Positions 1 through 9,016 of a DNA stretch of 64,000 nucleotides are shown here, in pieces. The notes beneath the pieces were generated by a model. That model did no database searches. It was given only the letters and a program-made list of their open reading frames with translations, and was not told where the DNA came from. Position numbers and translations under genes: made by a program. This DNA comes from Pseudomonadales bacterium (GTDB lineage Bacteria > Pseudomonadota > Gammaproteobacteria > Pseudomonadales > Pseudohongiellaceae). The DNA lies in assembly GCA_024234325.1 (NCBI GenBank), contig JACKOJ010000001.1, positions 620,001 to 684,000 on the forward strand, written 5' to 3'. How positions within the stretch are numbered: the stretch's first letter is position 1; every line of letters starts with the position of its first letter.

Positions 1-1419
1 ATCCATCAGCTCGTCGATGGACTGTTCCGCCAGATCTTCCATGCTGAGCACACCCATGCCCGCCAGGGCCAGGGCCAGCGTGTCGTCCATGCCTTCCATA
101 TTGATGAGATCATCCGCCACATTGGCATTGGAAAGGCCTTCCTCAGACGCAATCGCCTGCGTCAACAGGGCGTCCTTGGCGCGATTACGCAGTTCGTTGG
201 CAATGTCTTCGTCAAAGCCGTCGATGCTGAGAATCTCGTCCAGCGGGACATAGGCAATCTCTTCCAGTGAGGTGAAACCTTCGGCCACCAGCACCTCGGC
301 AACGTCTTCGTCGACGTCCAGCTTGACGACAAACATGTCCACGTAGCCGCTGGATTCCTGCTGCTGTTTCTCCACCGCCTCGGCAACGCTCATCACATTG
401 ATGGTCCAGCCGGTCAGCTCGCTGGACAGACGCACGTTCTGTCCGTTGCGACCAATGGCCTGCGCCAGATTTTCTTCTTCCACTGCCACGTCCATTGTAT
501 GGCTGTCTTCATCCACGATGATGGAAGCCACTTCGGCGGGCGCCATGGAGTTGATCACCAGTTGCGCGGGATTGTCATCCCACAGAATGATGTCGATGCG
601 CTCATTTGCCAGCTCATTGGAGACGACCTGTACACGGGAACCGCGCATGCCCACGCAGGCGCCAACAGGGTCGATACGACCGTCGTTGGTGCTGACCACA
701 ATCTTGGCACGGGAGCCCGGATCACGTGCAGCCGCCTTGATCTCGATGACTTCTTCCGCGATTTCCGGCACTTCAATCTTGAACAGTTCGATCAGCATGC
801 CTGGCGCGGTTCTGCTGAGAAAAAGCTGCGGGCCGCGCGGCTCGGAGCGCACATCCAGCAGCAGGGCACGGATGCGATCGCCCACGCGGAAGTTTTCACG
901 CGGGATCATGTGCTCACGTGTCAGCAGGCCTTCGGCATTGCCGCCCAGATCGACCAGCACGCTTTCACGCGTGACTTTCTTCACGGTTCCGGAGATGAGG
1001 GTGCCAATCTTGTCGATGTACTCTGCAATAACGATGTCGCGCTCGGCTTCGCGTACCTTCTGTACAATGACCTGCTTTGCCGTTTGTGCGGCGATGCGAC
1101 CGAACTCGATGTTGTCGATTCGTTCTTCCCAGTCATCCCCAATATTGAGATCGGCGCTCTTTTCCTTGGCCTGCTCCAGGGTCAACTGGGAGCCTTTGCC
1201 GGTGAATTCTTCATCCTCGACAACGGTCCAGACGCGAAAGGTTTCATACTCGCCTGTTTTGCGGTCAACACGGACGCGGCAGTTCATCTCCTCGTCTTCG
1301 TAGAATTTCTTGGTCGCAGTGGCCAGCGCTGATTCGATCGCTTCGAATATGACATCGCGTGACACGCCTTTCTCATTCGAGACTGCATCCGCAACCAACA
1401 GAATTTCTTTACTCATCAT
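1..1419 (-). CDS. nusA: Transcription termination/antitermination factor NusA (3' end cut by window)
   Basis: NusA binds RNA polymerase and nascent RNA and modulates pausing, termination and antitermination. The N-terminus reads (M)MSKEILLVADAVSNEKG, close to E. coli NusA. The KH-region signature SRAKIVVSTNDGRIDPVGAC is present, and the last visible residues (EDLAEQSIDELMD) match the C-terminal acidic repeat. About 473 codons are visible against about 495 in the family, so only some 20 residues lie beyond the window start. Two ATGs lie in tandem (1419, 1416); an AGGTGA motif is best spaced for 1419. It sits downstream of rimP in the usual tRNA-fMet-rimP-nusA arrangement, so infB is expected next, outside the window. 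Confidence 0.95.
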   Translation of the reverse strand, partial: MMSKEILLVADAVSNEKGVSRDVIFEAIESALATATKKFYEDEEMNCRVRVDRKTGEYETFRVWTVVEDEEFTGKGSQLTLEQAKEKSADLNIGDDWEERIDNIEFGRIAAQTAKQVIVQKVREAERDIVIAEYIDKIGTLISGTVKKVTRESVLVDLGGNAEGLLTREHMIPRENFRVGDRIRALLLDVRSEPRGPQLFLSRTAPGMLIELFKIEVPEIAEEVIEIKAAARDPGSRAKIVVSTNDGRIDPVGACVGMRGSRVQVVSNELANERIDIILWDDNPAQLVINSMAPAEVASIIVDEDSHTMDVAVEEENLAQAIGRNGQNVRLSSELTGWTINVMSVAEAVEKQQQESSGYVDMFVVKLDVDEDVAEVLVAEGFTSLEEIAYVPLDEILSIDGFDEDIANELRNRAKDALLTQAIASEEGLSNANVADDLINMEGMDDTLALALAGMGVLSMEDLAEQSIDELMD

Positions 1420-1509
1420 AATCGTGTCACCTTACCCTAGAGGTCATCAATCCACTATTGAAGCCAATACACCCTGTGCGCTTCGGCCCGATCATTCCGG
1501 ACTCTTCTG

Positions 1510-1962
1510 TCAAAAAACCAGATTCGCCTTGTCGATCGCACCCGCCGGAAGCGGATACTCCTTGCCATCCACCAGCAGGGTAACGCTGTCGTCCCCCACA
1601 CTCTGAATGACTCCCTTGAACTTGCGTCGGCCCTCGACGGGAGTACGCAGCCTTACCGAGGCCGCTTCTCCTACATAGAGCGCAAACTGTGACAACTGGA
1701 ACAGAGGTCGGTCCATGCCTGGCGAAGATACCTCCAGGGTGTACTCCCCCGGAATCGGATCCTCGACATCAAAAATGCCACTGATCTGACGACTGACCCG
1801 TTCGCAGTCATCGATCGTGACGCCCTCGTCCGGTCGATCGATATACACGCGCAGCACGCTGTATTTTCCCTGAATCAGGTACTCCACTCCCCACAGCTCC
1901 ACACCCAGCGCCTCAACAGTGGGCTGGATCAGTTCAGCGATGCGGGTTTCATGCGCGCTCAA
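1510..1962 (-). CDS. rimP: Ribosome maturation factor RimP
   Basis: RimP is a cytoplasmic 30S subunit maturation factor. The 150-residue protein has the family landmarks VEALGVELWGVEY at the N-terminus, YIDRPDEGVTIDDCERVSRQ, and the strongly conserved DVEDPIPGEYTLEVSSPGMD, followed by the small SH3-like C-terminal domain. Length matches E. coli RimP. It is the first protein gene after tRNA-fMet and lies 90 bases ahead of nusA. A terminator-like hairpin just upstream (2002-2030) means readthrough or a local promoter must feed rimP-nusA. Confidence 0.95.
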   Translation of the reverse strand: MSAHETRIAELIQPTVEALGVELWGVEYLIQGKYSVLRVYIDRPDEGVTIDDCERVSRQISGIFDVEDPIPGEYTLEVSSPGMDRPLFQLSQFALYVGEAASVRLRTPVEGRRKFKGVIQSVGDDSVTLLVDGKEYPLPAGAIDKANLVF

Positions 1963-2001
1963 TCTCTTACTCCGTTTGCGGTCGTGCGCTGAGCAAACTC
2001 C

Positions 2002-2030
2002 AAAAACAAAAAATGGGCCTGCGGCCCACT
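2002..2030 (-). terminator. Rho-independent terminator upstream of rimP
   Basis: Read on the minus strand, TGGGCC-GCA-GGCCCA forms a 6-bp GC-rich stem followed directly by a run of T. It is the second of two terminators between tRNA-fMet and rimP. In E. coli the equivalent metY-rimP interval also carries terminators that allow partial readthrough into rimP-nusA-infB; the same role here is inferred. Confidence 0.75.
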
Positions 2031-2121
2031 CCTAAAATTCTCAAAATTTTGCACCGATCTCTCACCTGCTCAATCGATGTGGAGCATACCAGAGCGTCCA
2101 TGCACGACGAAAATCACGCCT

Positions 2122-2146
2122 AATAAAAAGCCCCTGATGGGGCTTC
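2122..2146 (-). terminator. Rho-independent terminator after tRNA-fMet
   Basis: On the minus strand GCCCC-ATCA-GGGGC is followed by TTTTTATTA, a compact canonical intrinsic terminator. It lies downstream of the initiator tRNA gene and of the tRNA-like remnant, and so ends the tRNA transcript. Confidence 0.85.
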
Positions 2147-2213
2147 TCTTCAATCCACGTGCAGGCAAGGCCCGCACTGATTGCTCAGGAAGCATTTGCT
2201 TCCTTTTTAGATT

Positions 2214-2250
2214 TGGTAGCGAGGCCGGCTTTGAACCTGCGACCTTCAGC
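2214..2250 (-). pseudogene. tRNA-like remnant (3' half of a tRNA)
   Basis: On the minus strand this stretch carries a T-arm/acceptor 3' half ending in TACCA. It matches the 3' half of the neighbouring tRNA-fMet at most positions over about 36 bases, with one single-base gap (shared blocks TGGTAGCG, TTTGAACCT and CGACCTTC on the plus strand). No matching 5' acceptor strand or anticodon arm can be folded upstream, so it is not an intact tRNA. It may be a partial duplication of tRNA-fMet or a decayed tRNA gene of other identity, because the T-loop consensus alone gives some similarity. Confidence 0.55.
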
Positions 2251-2317
2251 GGCTGCGCCGTTCTGAAAAGTCGAGCCCGAATCGTCGGGCGGCCAATCGA
2301 AGCTACTTCAATCGATT

Positions 2318-2394
<77 letters not shown>

Positions 2395-2488
2395 ATAAAT
2401 CATCAAAACTGTCGAGACTCTGTGTTGCTTTCACACATTGGCATCCACTTCTGGCGTGGTCGATGCCCTTCAAATCTCAGGGGCCGGA

Positions 2489-2518
2489 ATTATACTGAGA
2501 CAAGCTGCTTGCGGTCAA
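2489..2518 (-). promoter_or_regulatory. Sigma-70 promoter for tRNA-fMet (and rimP-nusA by readthrough)
   Basis: On the minus strand TTGACC, an 18-base spacer and a perfect TATAAT lie between tRNA-Leu and tRNA-fMet. This is the best-matching sigma-70 promoter I see in the window, in line with the demand for initiator tRNA. Confidence 0.8.
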
Positions 2519-2590
2519 GTAGCGGCCTCTAATTCCGTGAAAAATCAGATTTTTTTGAACGCCACTCTGCAAGAGCGGAATTCCTAGAAT

Positions 2591-2676
2591 TGGTGCCGAA
2601 GGCGAGACTTGAACTCGCACGACCATGGGTCACTACCCCCTCAAGATAGCGTGTCTACCAATTCCACCACTTCGGC
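2591..2676 (-). tRNA. tRNA-Leu (GAG)
   Basis: An 86-nt class II tRNA with acceptor GCCGAAG/CTTCGGC, D-arm region GGTGGAATTGGTAGACACG, anticodon loop TTGAGGG (anticodon GAG), a long variable arm and encoded CCA. It directly follows secG, as leuU does in E. coli, and is probably cotranscribed with tpiA-secG. Confidence 0.97.
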
Positions 2677-2733
2677 ATAGTCGTTGATCAAACCAAACGA
2701 CGAGGTTTGCGCGTTTAACGCGCGGATACTCCC

Positions 2734-3126
2734 TCAGTTCGCGCCGGGCGCCGGCTCTTCACTGATGACGGGAATATCTGAACTTGCTGCGGGCGCCTGA
2801 CTTTCCACCTGCGGAATGTCTGTGGCGGGAGCGCTTGTCTGCTCCAGCAGCGCCGGGTTTACGATCGGCAGCGCGTCCACGGCGCCACCCCCGGTATTCT
2901 GTTTGGCAAAGATCGCCAATGTCAGGCTGGTAATGAAGAAAACCGTCGCGGCAATCGACGTTGTCCGGGTCAAGAAGTTACCGGAACCCGCACTGCCGAA
3001 TACTGTCTGCGATGCACCACTGCCGAATGCAGCGCCTGCATCGGCACCCTTGCCCTGCTGCAGCAGCACCAGCGCGATGATGGTGATCGCGGCGATCACA
3101 TGCACTATGACAACCAGTGTTTCCAT
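2734..3126 (-). CDS. secG: Preprotein translocase subunit SecG
   Basis: SecG is the small accessory subunit of the SecYEG inner-membrane channel. The 130-residue protein has two membrane segments (about 4-22 and 56-74) around the conserved loop LLQQGKGADAGAAFGSGA and GSAGSGNFLTR, then a low-complexity Ala/Pro-rich tail. Its ATG overlaps the stop of tpiA (TAATG), implying translational coupling. tRNA-Leu follows 57 bases after its stop. Confidence 0.97.
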   Translation of the reverse strand: METLVVIVHVIAAITIIALVLLQQGKGADAGAAFGSGASQTVFGSAGSGNFLTRTTSIAATVFFITSLTLAIFAKQNTGGGAVDALPIVNPALLEQTSAPATDIPQVESQAPAASSDIPVISEEPAPGAN

Positions 3127-3872
3127 TACCCACTCACACTTTTACAAATCGTTATGAATTCTGTCGGCTTGAGCGACGCACCGCCTACCAGGCCACCGTC
3201 TATATCCCGCTCCGCAAACAACTGCGCAGCATTCTCCGCATTCACACTGCCACCGTACAGAATGCGCATGCTATCCGCGACCTCTGTACTGCGTGCTGCC
3301 ACCTGCTCGCGAATAAAGGCATGCATCTGCTGGGCCTGCAGCGGCGTGGCTGTCTGCCCGGTGCCAATAGCCCAGACAGGCTCGTAGGCCACGACCAGAT
3401 TTTCCGGCGCGCAAACATCAAGCACTGCCTTCAATTGCCGGGCCACCACGGCCTCGGCCTGCCCAGCCTCGCGCTCCTGCAGGGTTTCCCCTACACAGAG
3501 TACTGGCTCAATACCCTGTTCCTGCGCGGCGACACATTTGGCGACTACCTGGGCGTCCGTCTCACCAAACAACTGACGACGCTCGGAGTGCCCCAAAATG
3601 ACATGGCTAACGCCAAAGTCCTGCAGCATGGAGACTGCTGTTTCCCCGGTAAAAGCACCGGATGGCGCCTCATGCGCATTCTGCGCTCCCAGCCGGATGG
3701 CACTGCCTTCCAGCAACCTGCCACACAGATCGAGGTAAGGCATGGGAGGACACACCAGCACATCCGCAGCAGCAAAGCCGTCCAGGGACTGCCTCAGGGC
3801 ACCCAACAGCTCCGCGATCGACTCCGCAGAACCGTTCATTTTCCAATTTGCAGCGACGAGGCTTCTGCGCAT
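3126..3872 (-). CDS. tpiA: Triosephosphate isomerase
   Basis: TpiA interconverts dihydroxyacetone phosphate and glyceraldehyde-3-phosphate in glycolysis and gluconeogenesis. The 248-residue protein has catalytic Lys11 (AANWKMNG), His95 (ILGHSERR) and Glu164 (AYEPVWAIGTG), and the phosphate-binding YGGSV motif. An in-frame GTG lies 9 bases upstream of the ATG at 3872, but AGGTGA is correctly spaced only for the ATG. The stop overlaps the secG start. Confidence 0.97.
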   Translation of the reverse strand: MRRSLVAANWKMNGSAESIAELLGALRQSLDGFAAADVLVCPPMPYLDLCGRLLEGSAIRLGAQNAHEAPSGAFTGETAVSMLQDFGVSHVILGHSERRQLFGETDAQVVAKCVAAQEQGIEPVLCVGETLQEREAGQAEAVVARQLKAVLDVCAPENLVVAYEPVWAIGTGQTATPLQAQQMHAFIREQVAARSTEVADSMRILYGGSVNAENAAQLFAERDIDGGLVGGASLKPTEFITICKSVSG

Positions 3873-3989
3873 TTCACTCACCTATTGCAGAGCAGGGCGT
3901 CTGTCATCGGGAAAACGGGGCGCCAATATAACCAAGTTGCCCTGCGCTTGCAAGGTATCAATACAGCCACCGGAACGCCGCTTCTGCGC

Positions 3990-5348
3990 TCAGGACACGG
4001 CTTCCTGGACACAGGACGCCAACTCCTGCGCCAGACGCTTGACCAGGGATTCGTCCTCGCCCTCGACCATCACCCGCACGACAGGCTCCGTGCCCGAAAG
4101 ACGCAGCAGCACACGCCCCTTCCTGCCCAGCTCATTCTCCACCGCCTTGACTGCTTCCTGAACACGCACACTGGACAAAGGATCGCATTTGCTGGCGAAA
4201 CGGACATTGATCATGGTTTGGGGAAACTTGCTCATCTTGGTCCGCAGGTCGTAGAGCGTTGTCCCTCCACTGACGACTGCGTACAAGGCCTGAAGGGCCG
4301 CCACAATGCCGTCCCCGGTGCTGGCCACGTCGAGACAGATCACATGCCCCGAAGACTCGCCGCCCAACTGCCAGCCCCGCGCCATCAGCTCTGACATCAC
4401 ATAGCGATCCCCCACCTTGGCACGGGCAAACGGAATATCCAGGGCTTCCAGGCCGAGCTGCAGGCCAAGATTGCTCATCAGCGTGCCAACGACACCGCCA
4501 AACGGGATATTGCGGCGACGACGGTCGCGGGCAATCACGTAGAGAATCTCGTCACCATCGACGACATTGCCCAGGTGATCCACCATGATGACCCGGTCAC
4601 CATCGCCATCGAAGGCAATTCCCAGGTCAGCTCCGTCGGCCAGCACCTCACGGACAAGCTGGTCCGGCGCGGTGGAACCGCAGTCTTCGTTGATATTCAG
4701 ACCATTGGGGGACGCACCGATGGTTTTAACGGTTGCGCCCAGCTCTCGAAACACGCTGCTGGCAATGTTGTAAGTGGAGCCGTGGGCACAGTCCACCACA
4801 ATCTTCAGGCCTCTGAGCTTGGTGTCGGAGGACACCGTGCTTTTGCAGTATTCAATATAGCGCCCGCTGGCATCGTTGATGCGGGAGGCCTTGCCAATGT
4901 AGCGGGAATCCACCGTTGTGATGTCCCGTGTCAGGTACTCCTCAATCTCAAACTCCAGCTCGTCCGGCAGCTTGGTGCCGTCGCCACTGAAGAATTTGAT
5001 GCCATTGTCGTCGTAGGGGTTATGAGAGGCGCTGATCACGATACCCGCCTGGGCATGGAAGGTGCGGGTAAGGTAGGCAACCGCCGGCGTCGGCATGGGG
5101 CCGAGCAGGTTGATGTCCACCCCGGCCGAAGTCAGACCCGCTTCCAGCGCTGCCTCAAACATATACCCGGAAATACGGGTGTCCTTGCCGATCAGGATCT
5201 TGCTGCGCCCCTTGTCGTTGCTGGCAAACACCTTGCCTGCCGCCCAGCCGAGTTTCAGCATGAAATCCGGCGTAATGGGGTACTGGCCCACTGTTCCGCG
5301 AATCCCGTCAGTACCAAAATATTGTTTTTCTTTGTTTTTCTGACTCAT
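3990..5348 (-). CDS. glmM: Phosphoglucosamine mutase
   Basis: GlmM converts glucosamine-6-phosphate to glucosamine-1-phosphate for UDP-GlcNAc, the precursor of peptidoglycan and LPS. The 452-residue protein opens with YFGTDGIRGTVG. It has the phosphoserine loop VISASHNPYDDNG (Ser108), the Mg-binding FDGDGDR motif, the sugar-binding GGESSGH and the C-terminal phosphate loop RLSGTEPVVRVM. It follows folP by 6 bases in the conserved ftsH-folP-glmM-tpiA-secG order. Confidence 0.97.
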   Translation of the reverse strand: MSQKNKEKQYFGTDGIRGTVGQYPITPDFMLKLGWAAGKVFASNDKGRSKILIGKDTRISGYMFEAALEAGLTSAGVDINLLGPMPTPAVAYLTRTFHAQAGIVISASHNPYDDNGIKFFSGDGTKLPDELEFEIEEYLTRDITTVDSRYIGKASRINDASGRYIEYCKSTVSSDTKLRGLKIVVDCAHGSTYNIASSVFRELGATVKTIGASPNGLNINEDCGSTAPDQLVREVLADGADLGIAFDGDGDRVIMVDHLGNVVDGDEILYVIARDRRRRNIPFGGVVGTLMSNLGLQLGLEALDIPFARAKVGDRYVMSELMARGWQLGGESSGHVICLDVASTGDGIVAALQALYAVVSGGTTLYDLRTKMSKFPQTMINVRFASKCDPLSSVRVQEAVKAVENELGRKGRVLLRLSGTEPVVRVMVEGEDESLVKRLAQELASCVQEAVS

Positions 5349-5354
5349 TCTGTA

Positions 5355-6239
5355 TTAACCCTGTGAAGAAAGTGCTCCCGCAATGGCCGCGTTGACCCGT
5401 ATGGCATCAACAGTTTCGGCGACATCGTGGGTCCGTACAATCATCGCTCCGTGCAGCAGACCGTAAGCAGTGGCAGCAATGCCGGCCGCCAGCCGCTGAT
5501 CGACGTCCCGCCCCGTGGCCGCGCCCAGCATCGACTTGCGTGAAATTCCGATCAGCACCACTGCACCCAGCGCACTGAAACGCCCGAGATCCCGCAGCAA
5601 CTGATAATTGTGGGCCGGCGTTTTACCAAAGCCAAAGCCGGGATCAACAATCAGACGCTGTCGCTCGATTCCTGCCGCGAGACAAAGGTCGATGCGCTGT
5701 TGAAGAAAACCCAGCACCTCTTCCACGACATCGCTGTAGGCGACCTGCTGCTGCATGGTGTCCGGCTGACCCCGCATGTGCATGAGACAGACGCTGACAT
5801 GGGGTTGCGACGCCACAGCCTCCAGCGCCCCCGCACGGCCCAGGGCACGCACATCGTTGATGAGCCCTGCGCCCGCCGCGATGGCTGCTCGCATCACCCC
5901 GGGATTACTGGTATCGACAGACACCGCCACATCGATCCGCTGGCGCAGTGCCTCGACGACCGGCAGCACCCGGTCCATCTCCTCCTGCTCGCTGACCCGG
6001 GCGGCTCCCGGCCGGGTAGACTCTCCGCCGACATCGACAATGGAGGCACCGTCACTCACCATCCGCTCGGCACGCTGCAGCGCCCTGTCGACACTCACAC
6101 GAAAGCCCTCTCCCGAGGCAGAGGAGCGCAGTTGCCCTCCGTCGGAAAACGAATCAGGCGTCGTGTTGAGAATCCCCATGACGATGGGAGAAGAAAGGTC
6201 GATGAGACGATCACCGACCTGAATGGAACGCGTACTCAC
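5355..6239 (-). CDS. folP: Dihydropteroate synthase
   Basis: FolP condenses p-aminobenzoate with dihydropterin pyrophosphate in folate synthesis and is the sulfonamide target. The 294-residue TIM barrel shows MGILNTTPDSFSDGG, the DVGGESTRPGA loop, DPGFGFGKTPAHN and the sulfa-site loop GISRKS. The start is GTG at 6239, preceded by a GGGGATC motif. It sits between ftsH and glmM, as in most gammaproteobacteria. The other folate gene in the window, folK, is at a separate locus. Confidence 0.96.
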   Translation of the reverse strand: MSTRSIQVGDRLIDLSSPIVMGILNTTPDSFSDGGQLRSSASGEGFRVSVDRALQRAERMVSDGASIVDVGGESTRPGAARVSEQEEMDRVLPVVEALRQRIDVAVSVDTSNPGVMRAAIAAGAGLINDVRALGRAGALEAVASQPHVSVCLMHMRGQPDTMQQQVAYSDVVEEVLGFLQQRIDLCLAAGIERQRLIVDPGFGFGKTPAHNYQLLRDLGRFSALGAVVLIGISRKSMLGAATGRDVDQRLAAGIAATAYGLLHGAMIVRTHDVAETVDAIRVNAAIAGALSSQG

Positions 6240-6284
6240 TCGGATCCCCGTCAGGACTGCCGCCCGCAGGGGCGGCTTCCTTAA

Positions 6285-8210
6285 TCAGTGCTCGCTCGCC
6301 GGGCCCCCGATGGTGCTGTCGCCCGAACTGCTTTCCGGTTTGCGGGAGCTGGTCCGCGCAGAGCCGGAACCTGAATCATCACTGCTCCAGTCAGCGGGCG
6401 GACGCGGCTTCTTGCCAGCCATGATATCGCTGATCTGGTCAGTATCAATCGTTTCATACTCAAGCAGCGCATCCTTCATGAGTTCCAGCTTGTCGCGGTT
6501 CTCTTCCAGAATGTGCTTGGCCTTGCCATAGCACTCGTCGATGATGCGCTTGATCTCTTCGTCGATGACCTTTGCCGTCTCGCCGGAGTGCGCCTTGGAG
6601 TTGGAGGAAGAACCGCGCCCCAGGAATACCTCGCCGTCGTCCTCTGCATACATCAGTGGCCCCAGCTTTTCGGACAGACCCCACTTGGTCACCATATTGC
6701 GCGCCATTTCGGTAGCACGCTGAATGTCATTCGACGCGCCGGTTGTGACCCCTTCGGAACCCAGGGTCATTTCTTCGGCAATACGGCCACCGTAAAGGCT
6801 GCAGATCTGGCTCAGAATGCCCTGCTTGCTCAGGCTGTAACGATCCTCTTCCGGCAGGAACATGGTCACCCCAAGCGCTCTGCCGCGCGGAATGATGCTG
6901 ACCTTGTACACGGGGTCGTGCTCCGGCATCAGGCGACCGACGATGGCATGGCCGGACTCGTGATAGGCCGTGTTCAGCTTTTCCTTGTCGGACATGACCA
7001 TGGACTTGCGCTCGGCGCCCATCATGATCTTGTCCTTGGCCTTCTCGAATTCTTCCATGGTGACCAGCTTGCGGTTGCCACGGGCGGCGAACAGCGCGGC
7101 CTCGTTGACCAGATTGGCCAGGTCGGCACCGGAGAAACCGGGTGTGCCACGGGCAATGACGGACGCGTTTACGCGCTCGTCAATGGGCACCTTGCGCATG
7201 TGCACTTTCAGAATCTGCTCCCGGCCGCGAATATCGGGCAAGCCGACCACCACCTGGCGGTCGAAACGACCAGGGCGCAACAGGGCCGGATCAAGCACAT
7301 CGGGACGGTTGGTGGCGGCGATCACGATAATGCCGTCATTGGCCTCGAAACCGTCCATTTCCACCAGCAACTGGTTCAGGGTCTGCTCGCGCTCGTCATG
7401 CCCGCCCCCAAGACCGGCGCCCCGGTGACGACCAACGGCATCAATCTCGTCGATAAAGATGATGCAGGGCGACTGCTTCTTGGCCTGGTCGAACATGTCG
7501 CGCACGCGGGAGGCACCCACGCCGACAAACATTTCCACGAAATCGGAGCCCGAGATGGAGAAGAAGGGCACCTTGGCCTCCCCTGCAATGGCCTTGGCCA
7601 GCAGGGTCTTGCCGGTACCGGGTTGGCCCACCATCAGAATGCCGCGCGGAATACGTCCCCCAAGGCGCTGGAACTTGTCCGGCTCGCGCAGGAAATCCAC
7701 CAGCTCCTTCACGTCTTCCTTGGCTTCATCAACCCCCGCCACATCGGCGAAAGTTACCTTGATCTGGTCTTCACCCAGCAGCTTGGCCTTGCTCTTGCCA
7801 AAGGACATGGGGCCGCCCTTGCCGCCGCCGGCACCGCCCTGCATCTGCCGCATAAAGAAGAAGAACAGGCCAATGATGATCAGGATCGGGAAACTCGCGA
7901 CGAAAAGCTGGGACCAGATGCTCTGCCGCTCCGGTTCTGCCCCGACAATCTCGACACCGTTGTTGAAGAGATCATTCATGAGCTGATCGTCACCGATCAT
8001 CGGGATGGTTGTGCTGAACTGGGTATTGTCCATGCGACGGCCGGACACGGAGATTCCCGAAATGGTAACAGAGCGCACCTGCCCCGCCCGCACTTCCTTG
8101 ACGAAATCGGAATAGGTCACGGAAACGCTGCTCGATTCCTGATTGATGTTGTTGAATACCGTCAGCAGAACCGCGGCGATCACCATCCAGAGCAGTAAAT
8201 TTTTTGCCAT
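6285..8210 (-). CDS. ftsH: ATP-dependent zinc metalloprotease FtsH
   Basis: FtsH is the membrane-anchored AAA+ protease that degrades misfolded membrane proteins and regulators such as LpxC and sigma-32. From the ATG at 8210 the protein is 641 residues, near the usual 640-650. It has two membrane segments (about 4-22 and 100-120), Walker A GQPGTGKT (195-202), Walker B IIFIDEIDA, the second region of homology, and the HESGH zinc site (417-421). The frame stays open upstream to 8351 but that extension is not conserved-looking. The usual upstream partner rlmE is missing. Confidence 0.96.
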   Translation of the reverse strand: MAKNLLLWMVIAAVLLTVFNNINQESSSVSVTYSDFVKEVRAGQVRSVTISGISVSGRRMDNTQFSTTIPMIGDDQLMNDLFNNGVEIVGAEPERQSIWSQLFVASFPILIIIGLFFFFMRQMQGGAGGGKGGPMSFGKSKAKLLGEDQIKVTFADVAGVDEAKEDVKELVDFLREPDKFQRLGGRIPRGILMVGQPGTGKTLLAKAIAGEAKVPFFSISGSDFVEMFVGVGASRVRDMFDQAKKQSPCIIFIDEIDAVGRHRGAGLGGGHDEREQTLNQLLVEMDGFEANDGIIVIAATNRPDVLDPALLRPGRFDRQVVVGLPDIRGREQILKVHMRKVPIDERVNASVIARGTPGFSGADLANLVNEAALFAARGNRKLVTMEEFEKAKDKIMMGAERKSMVMSDKEKLNTAYHESGHAIVGRLMPEHDPVYKVSIIPRGRALGVTMFLPEEDRYSLSKQGILSQICSLYGGRIAEEMTLGSEGVTTGASNDIQRATEMARNMVTKWGLSEKLGPLMYAEDDGEVFLGRGSSSNSKAHSGETAKVIDEEIKRIIDECYGKAKHILEENRDKLELMKDALLEYETIDTDQISDIMAGKKPRPPADWSSDDSGSGSARTSSRKPESSSGDSTIGGPASEH

Positions 8211-8687
8211 ATCATTCAAGGGACTATCCCCCTTTGCGTTGTGAACTCGAAAAGCGCCTGTCCCGACGACAGCGCGCAGACGCCCCGGCAGACTGCCGGG
8301 ACTGTCCTGTTGATTCTGTTGGCCGCAACGGCCAGGCTGTACAGCCGCCACCCCATCAATATCTAGGTCACCGGAAGCGATTCCGGCACTTTTTCAATGT
8401 TTTCCAAGCCTTAGAAGACCGGGAATGGCAGGCCATCATTGCAATGCAGAGCTGTGAGGGCGGAGCCGGCGACCTGGCCGGGCGCGTTCCGCATGATAAC
8501 AAGGCGACTCTGTCTTATAACCCACGCCTTTTATATTGGGAGTTGTCGTCGATATTACAAGATCACGAGCGGAAAAGTCCAAGCCTAACGATCCGGCTCC
8601 CGTGTGCAGGGCGCGGTTGTGTATTTTGTCCGCTAGGCTACAATGACGCCTCATTTTTTTCAGCATGAACCGACAAGTACGACCAAT
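8211..8687. other. Intergenic gap between divergent ftsH and yhbY, where rlmE is usually found
   Basis: This stretch of about 480 bases holds no recognisable gene. rlmE (ftsJ, 23S rRNA 2'-O-methyltransferase), which normally precedes ftsH, is absent in all frames and the gap is too short for it. Visible structure: a perfect GC-rich hairpin CCCGGCAG-A-CTGCCGGG near 8281-8297 in the ftsH leader, and a yhbY promoter at 8617-8644. A weak minus-strand promoter (TTGTAA, 17 bases, AATATA, 8532-8560) could serve ftsH, which would then have a leader of over 300 bases. Confidence 0.5.
8617..8644 (+). promoter_or_regulatory. Sigma-70 promoter for yhbY
   Basis: TTGTGT, a 16-base spacer and TACAAT lie 44 bases ahead of the yhbY ATG. 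The -10 element covers an upstream in-frame ATG at 8643, which argues that translation starts at 8688. Confidence 0.6.
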
Positions 8688-9002
8688 ATGAAACAGTCAG
8701 CGCACGACAAGAAACACCTCCGCACCATTGCTCACTCCCTGTCCCCCGTGGTGACCATTGCACAGAAGGGGCTGACGGAAAACGTCAATGAGGAGATTGA
8801 TCGTGCGCTGAGCCGGCACGAGCTTATCAAGATCAAGATTTTTGCCGCAGACCGCGACTCACGAAAAGAGCTTACCCAACAGATCTGCGAGATATCCGGC
8901 GCGGAACTGATCCAGAGTATTGGGAACGTAGCTGTGATTTTCCGTGCGGCCGAAAAGCCCAACCCGAAACTCTCCAATATACTGAGATTTCAGGCGAGCT
9001 GA
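8688..9002 (+). CDS. yhbY: YhbY family ribosome-assembly RNA-binding protein
   Basis: The 104-residue CRM-domain protein binds pre-50S ribosomal particles. It resembles E. coli YhbY throughout: KKHLRTIAHSLSPVVTIAQKGLTENV at the N-terminus (G-L-T-E turn), the central HELIKIKIFAADRD, then a GNVAVIFRA strand. It is the only plus-strand gene in the block, divergent from ftsH and convergent with greA. The upstream ATG at 8643 overlaps the -10 promoter element and was not used. Confidence 0.93.
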   Translation: MKQSAHDKKHLRTIAHSLSPVVTIAQKGLTENVNEEIDRALSRHELIKIKIFAADRDSRKELTQQICEISGAELIQSIGNVAVIFRAAEKPNPKLSNILRFQAS

Positions 9003-9016
9003 CTCCGGCCACCCGG

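Noticed and set aside
499..1332. Long plus-strand ORFs opposite nusA, carB, ftsH, glmM, thiI and other genes
   Set aside because: They are antisense shadows of GC-rich genes with clear family matches on the other strand.
8436..8666. Minus-strand ORF of 76 codons upstream of ftsH as a possible rlmE remnant
   Set aside because: It contains no RlmE methyltransferase motif and overlaps the yhbY promoter.
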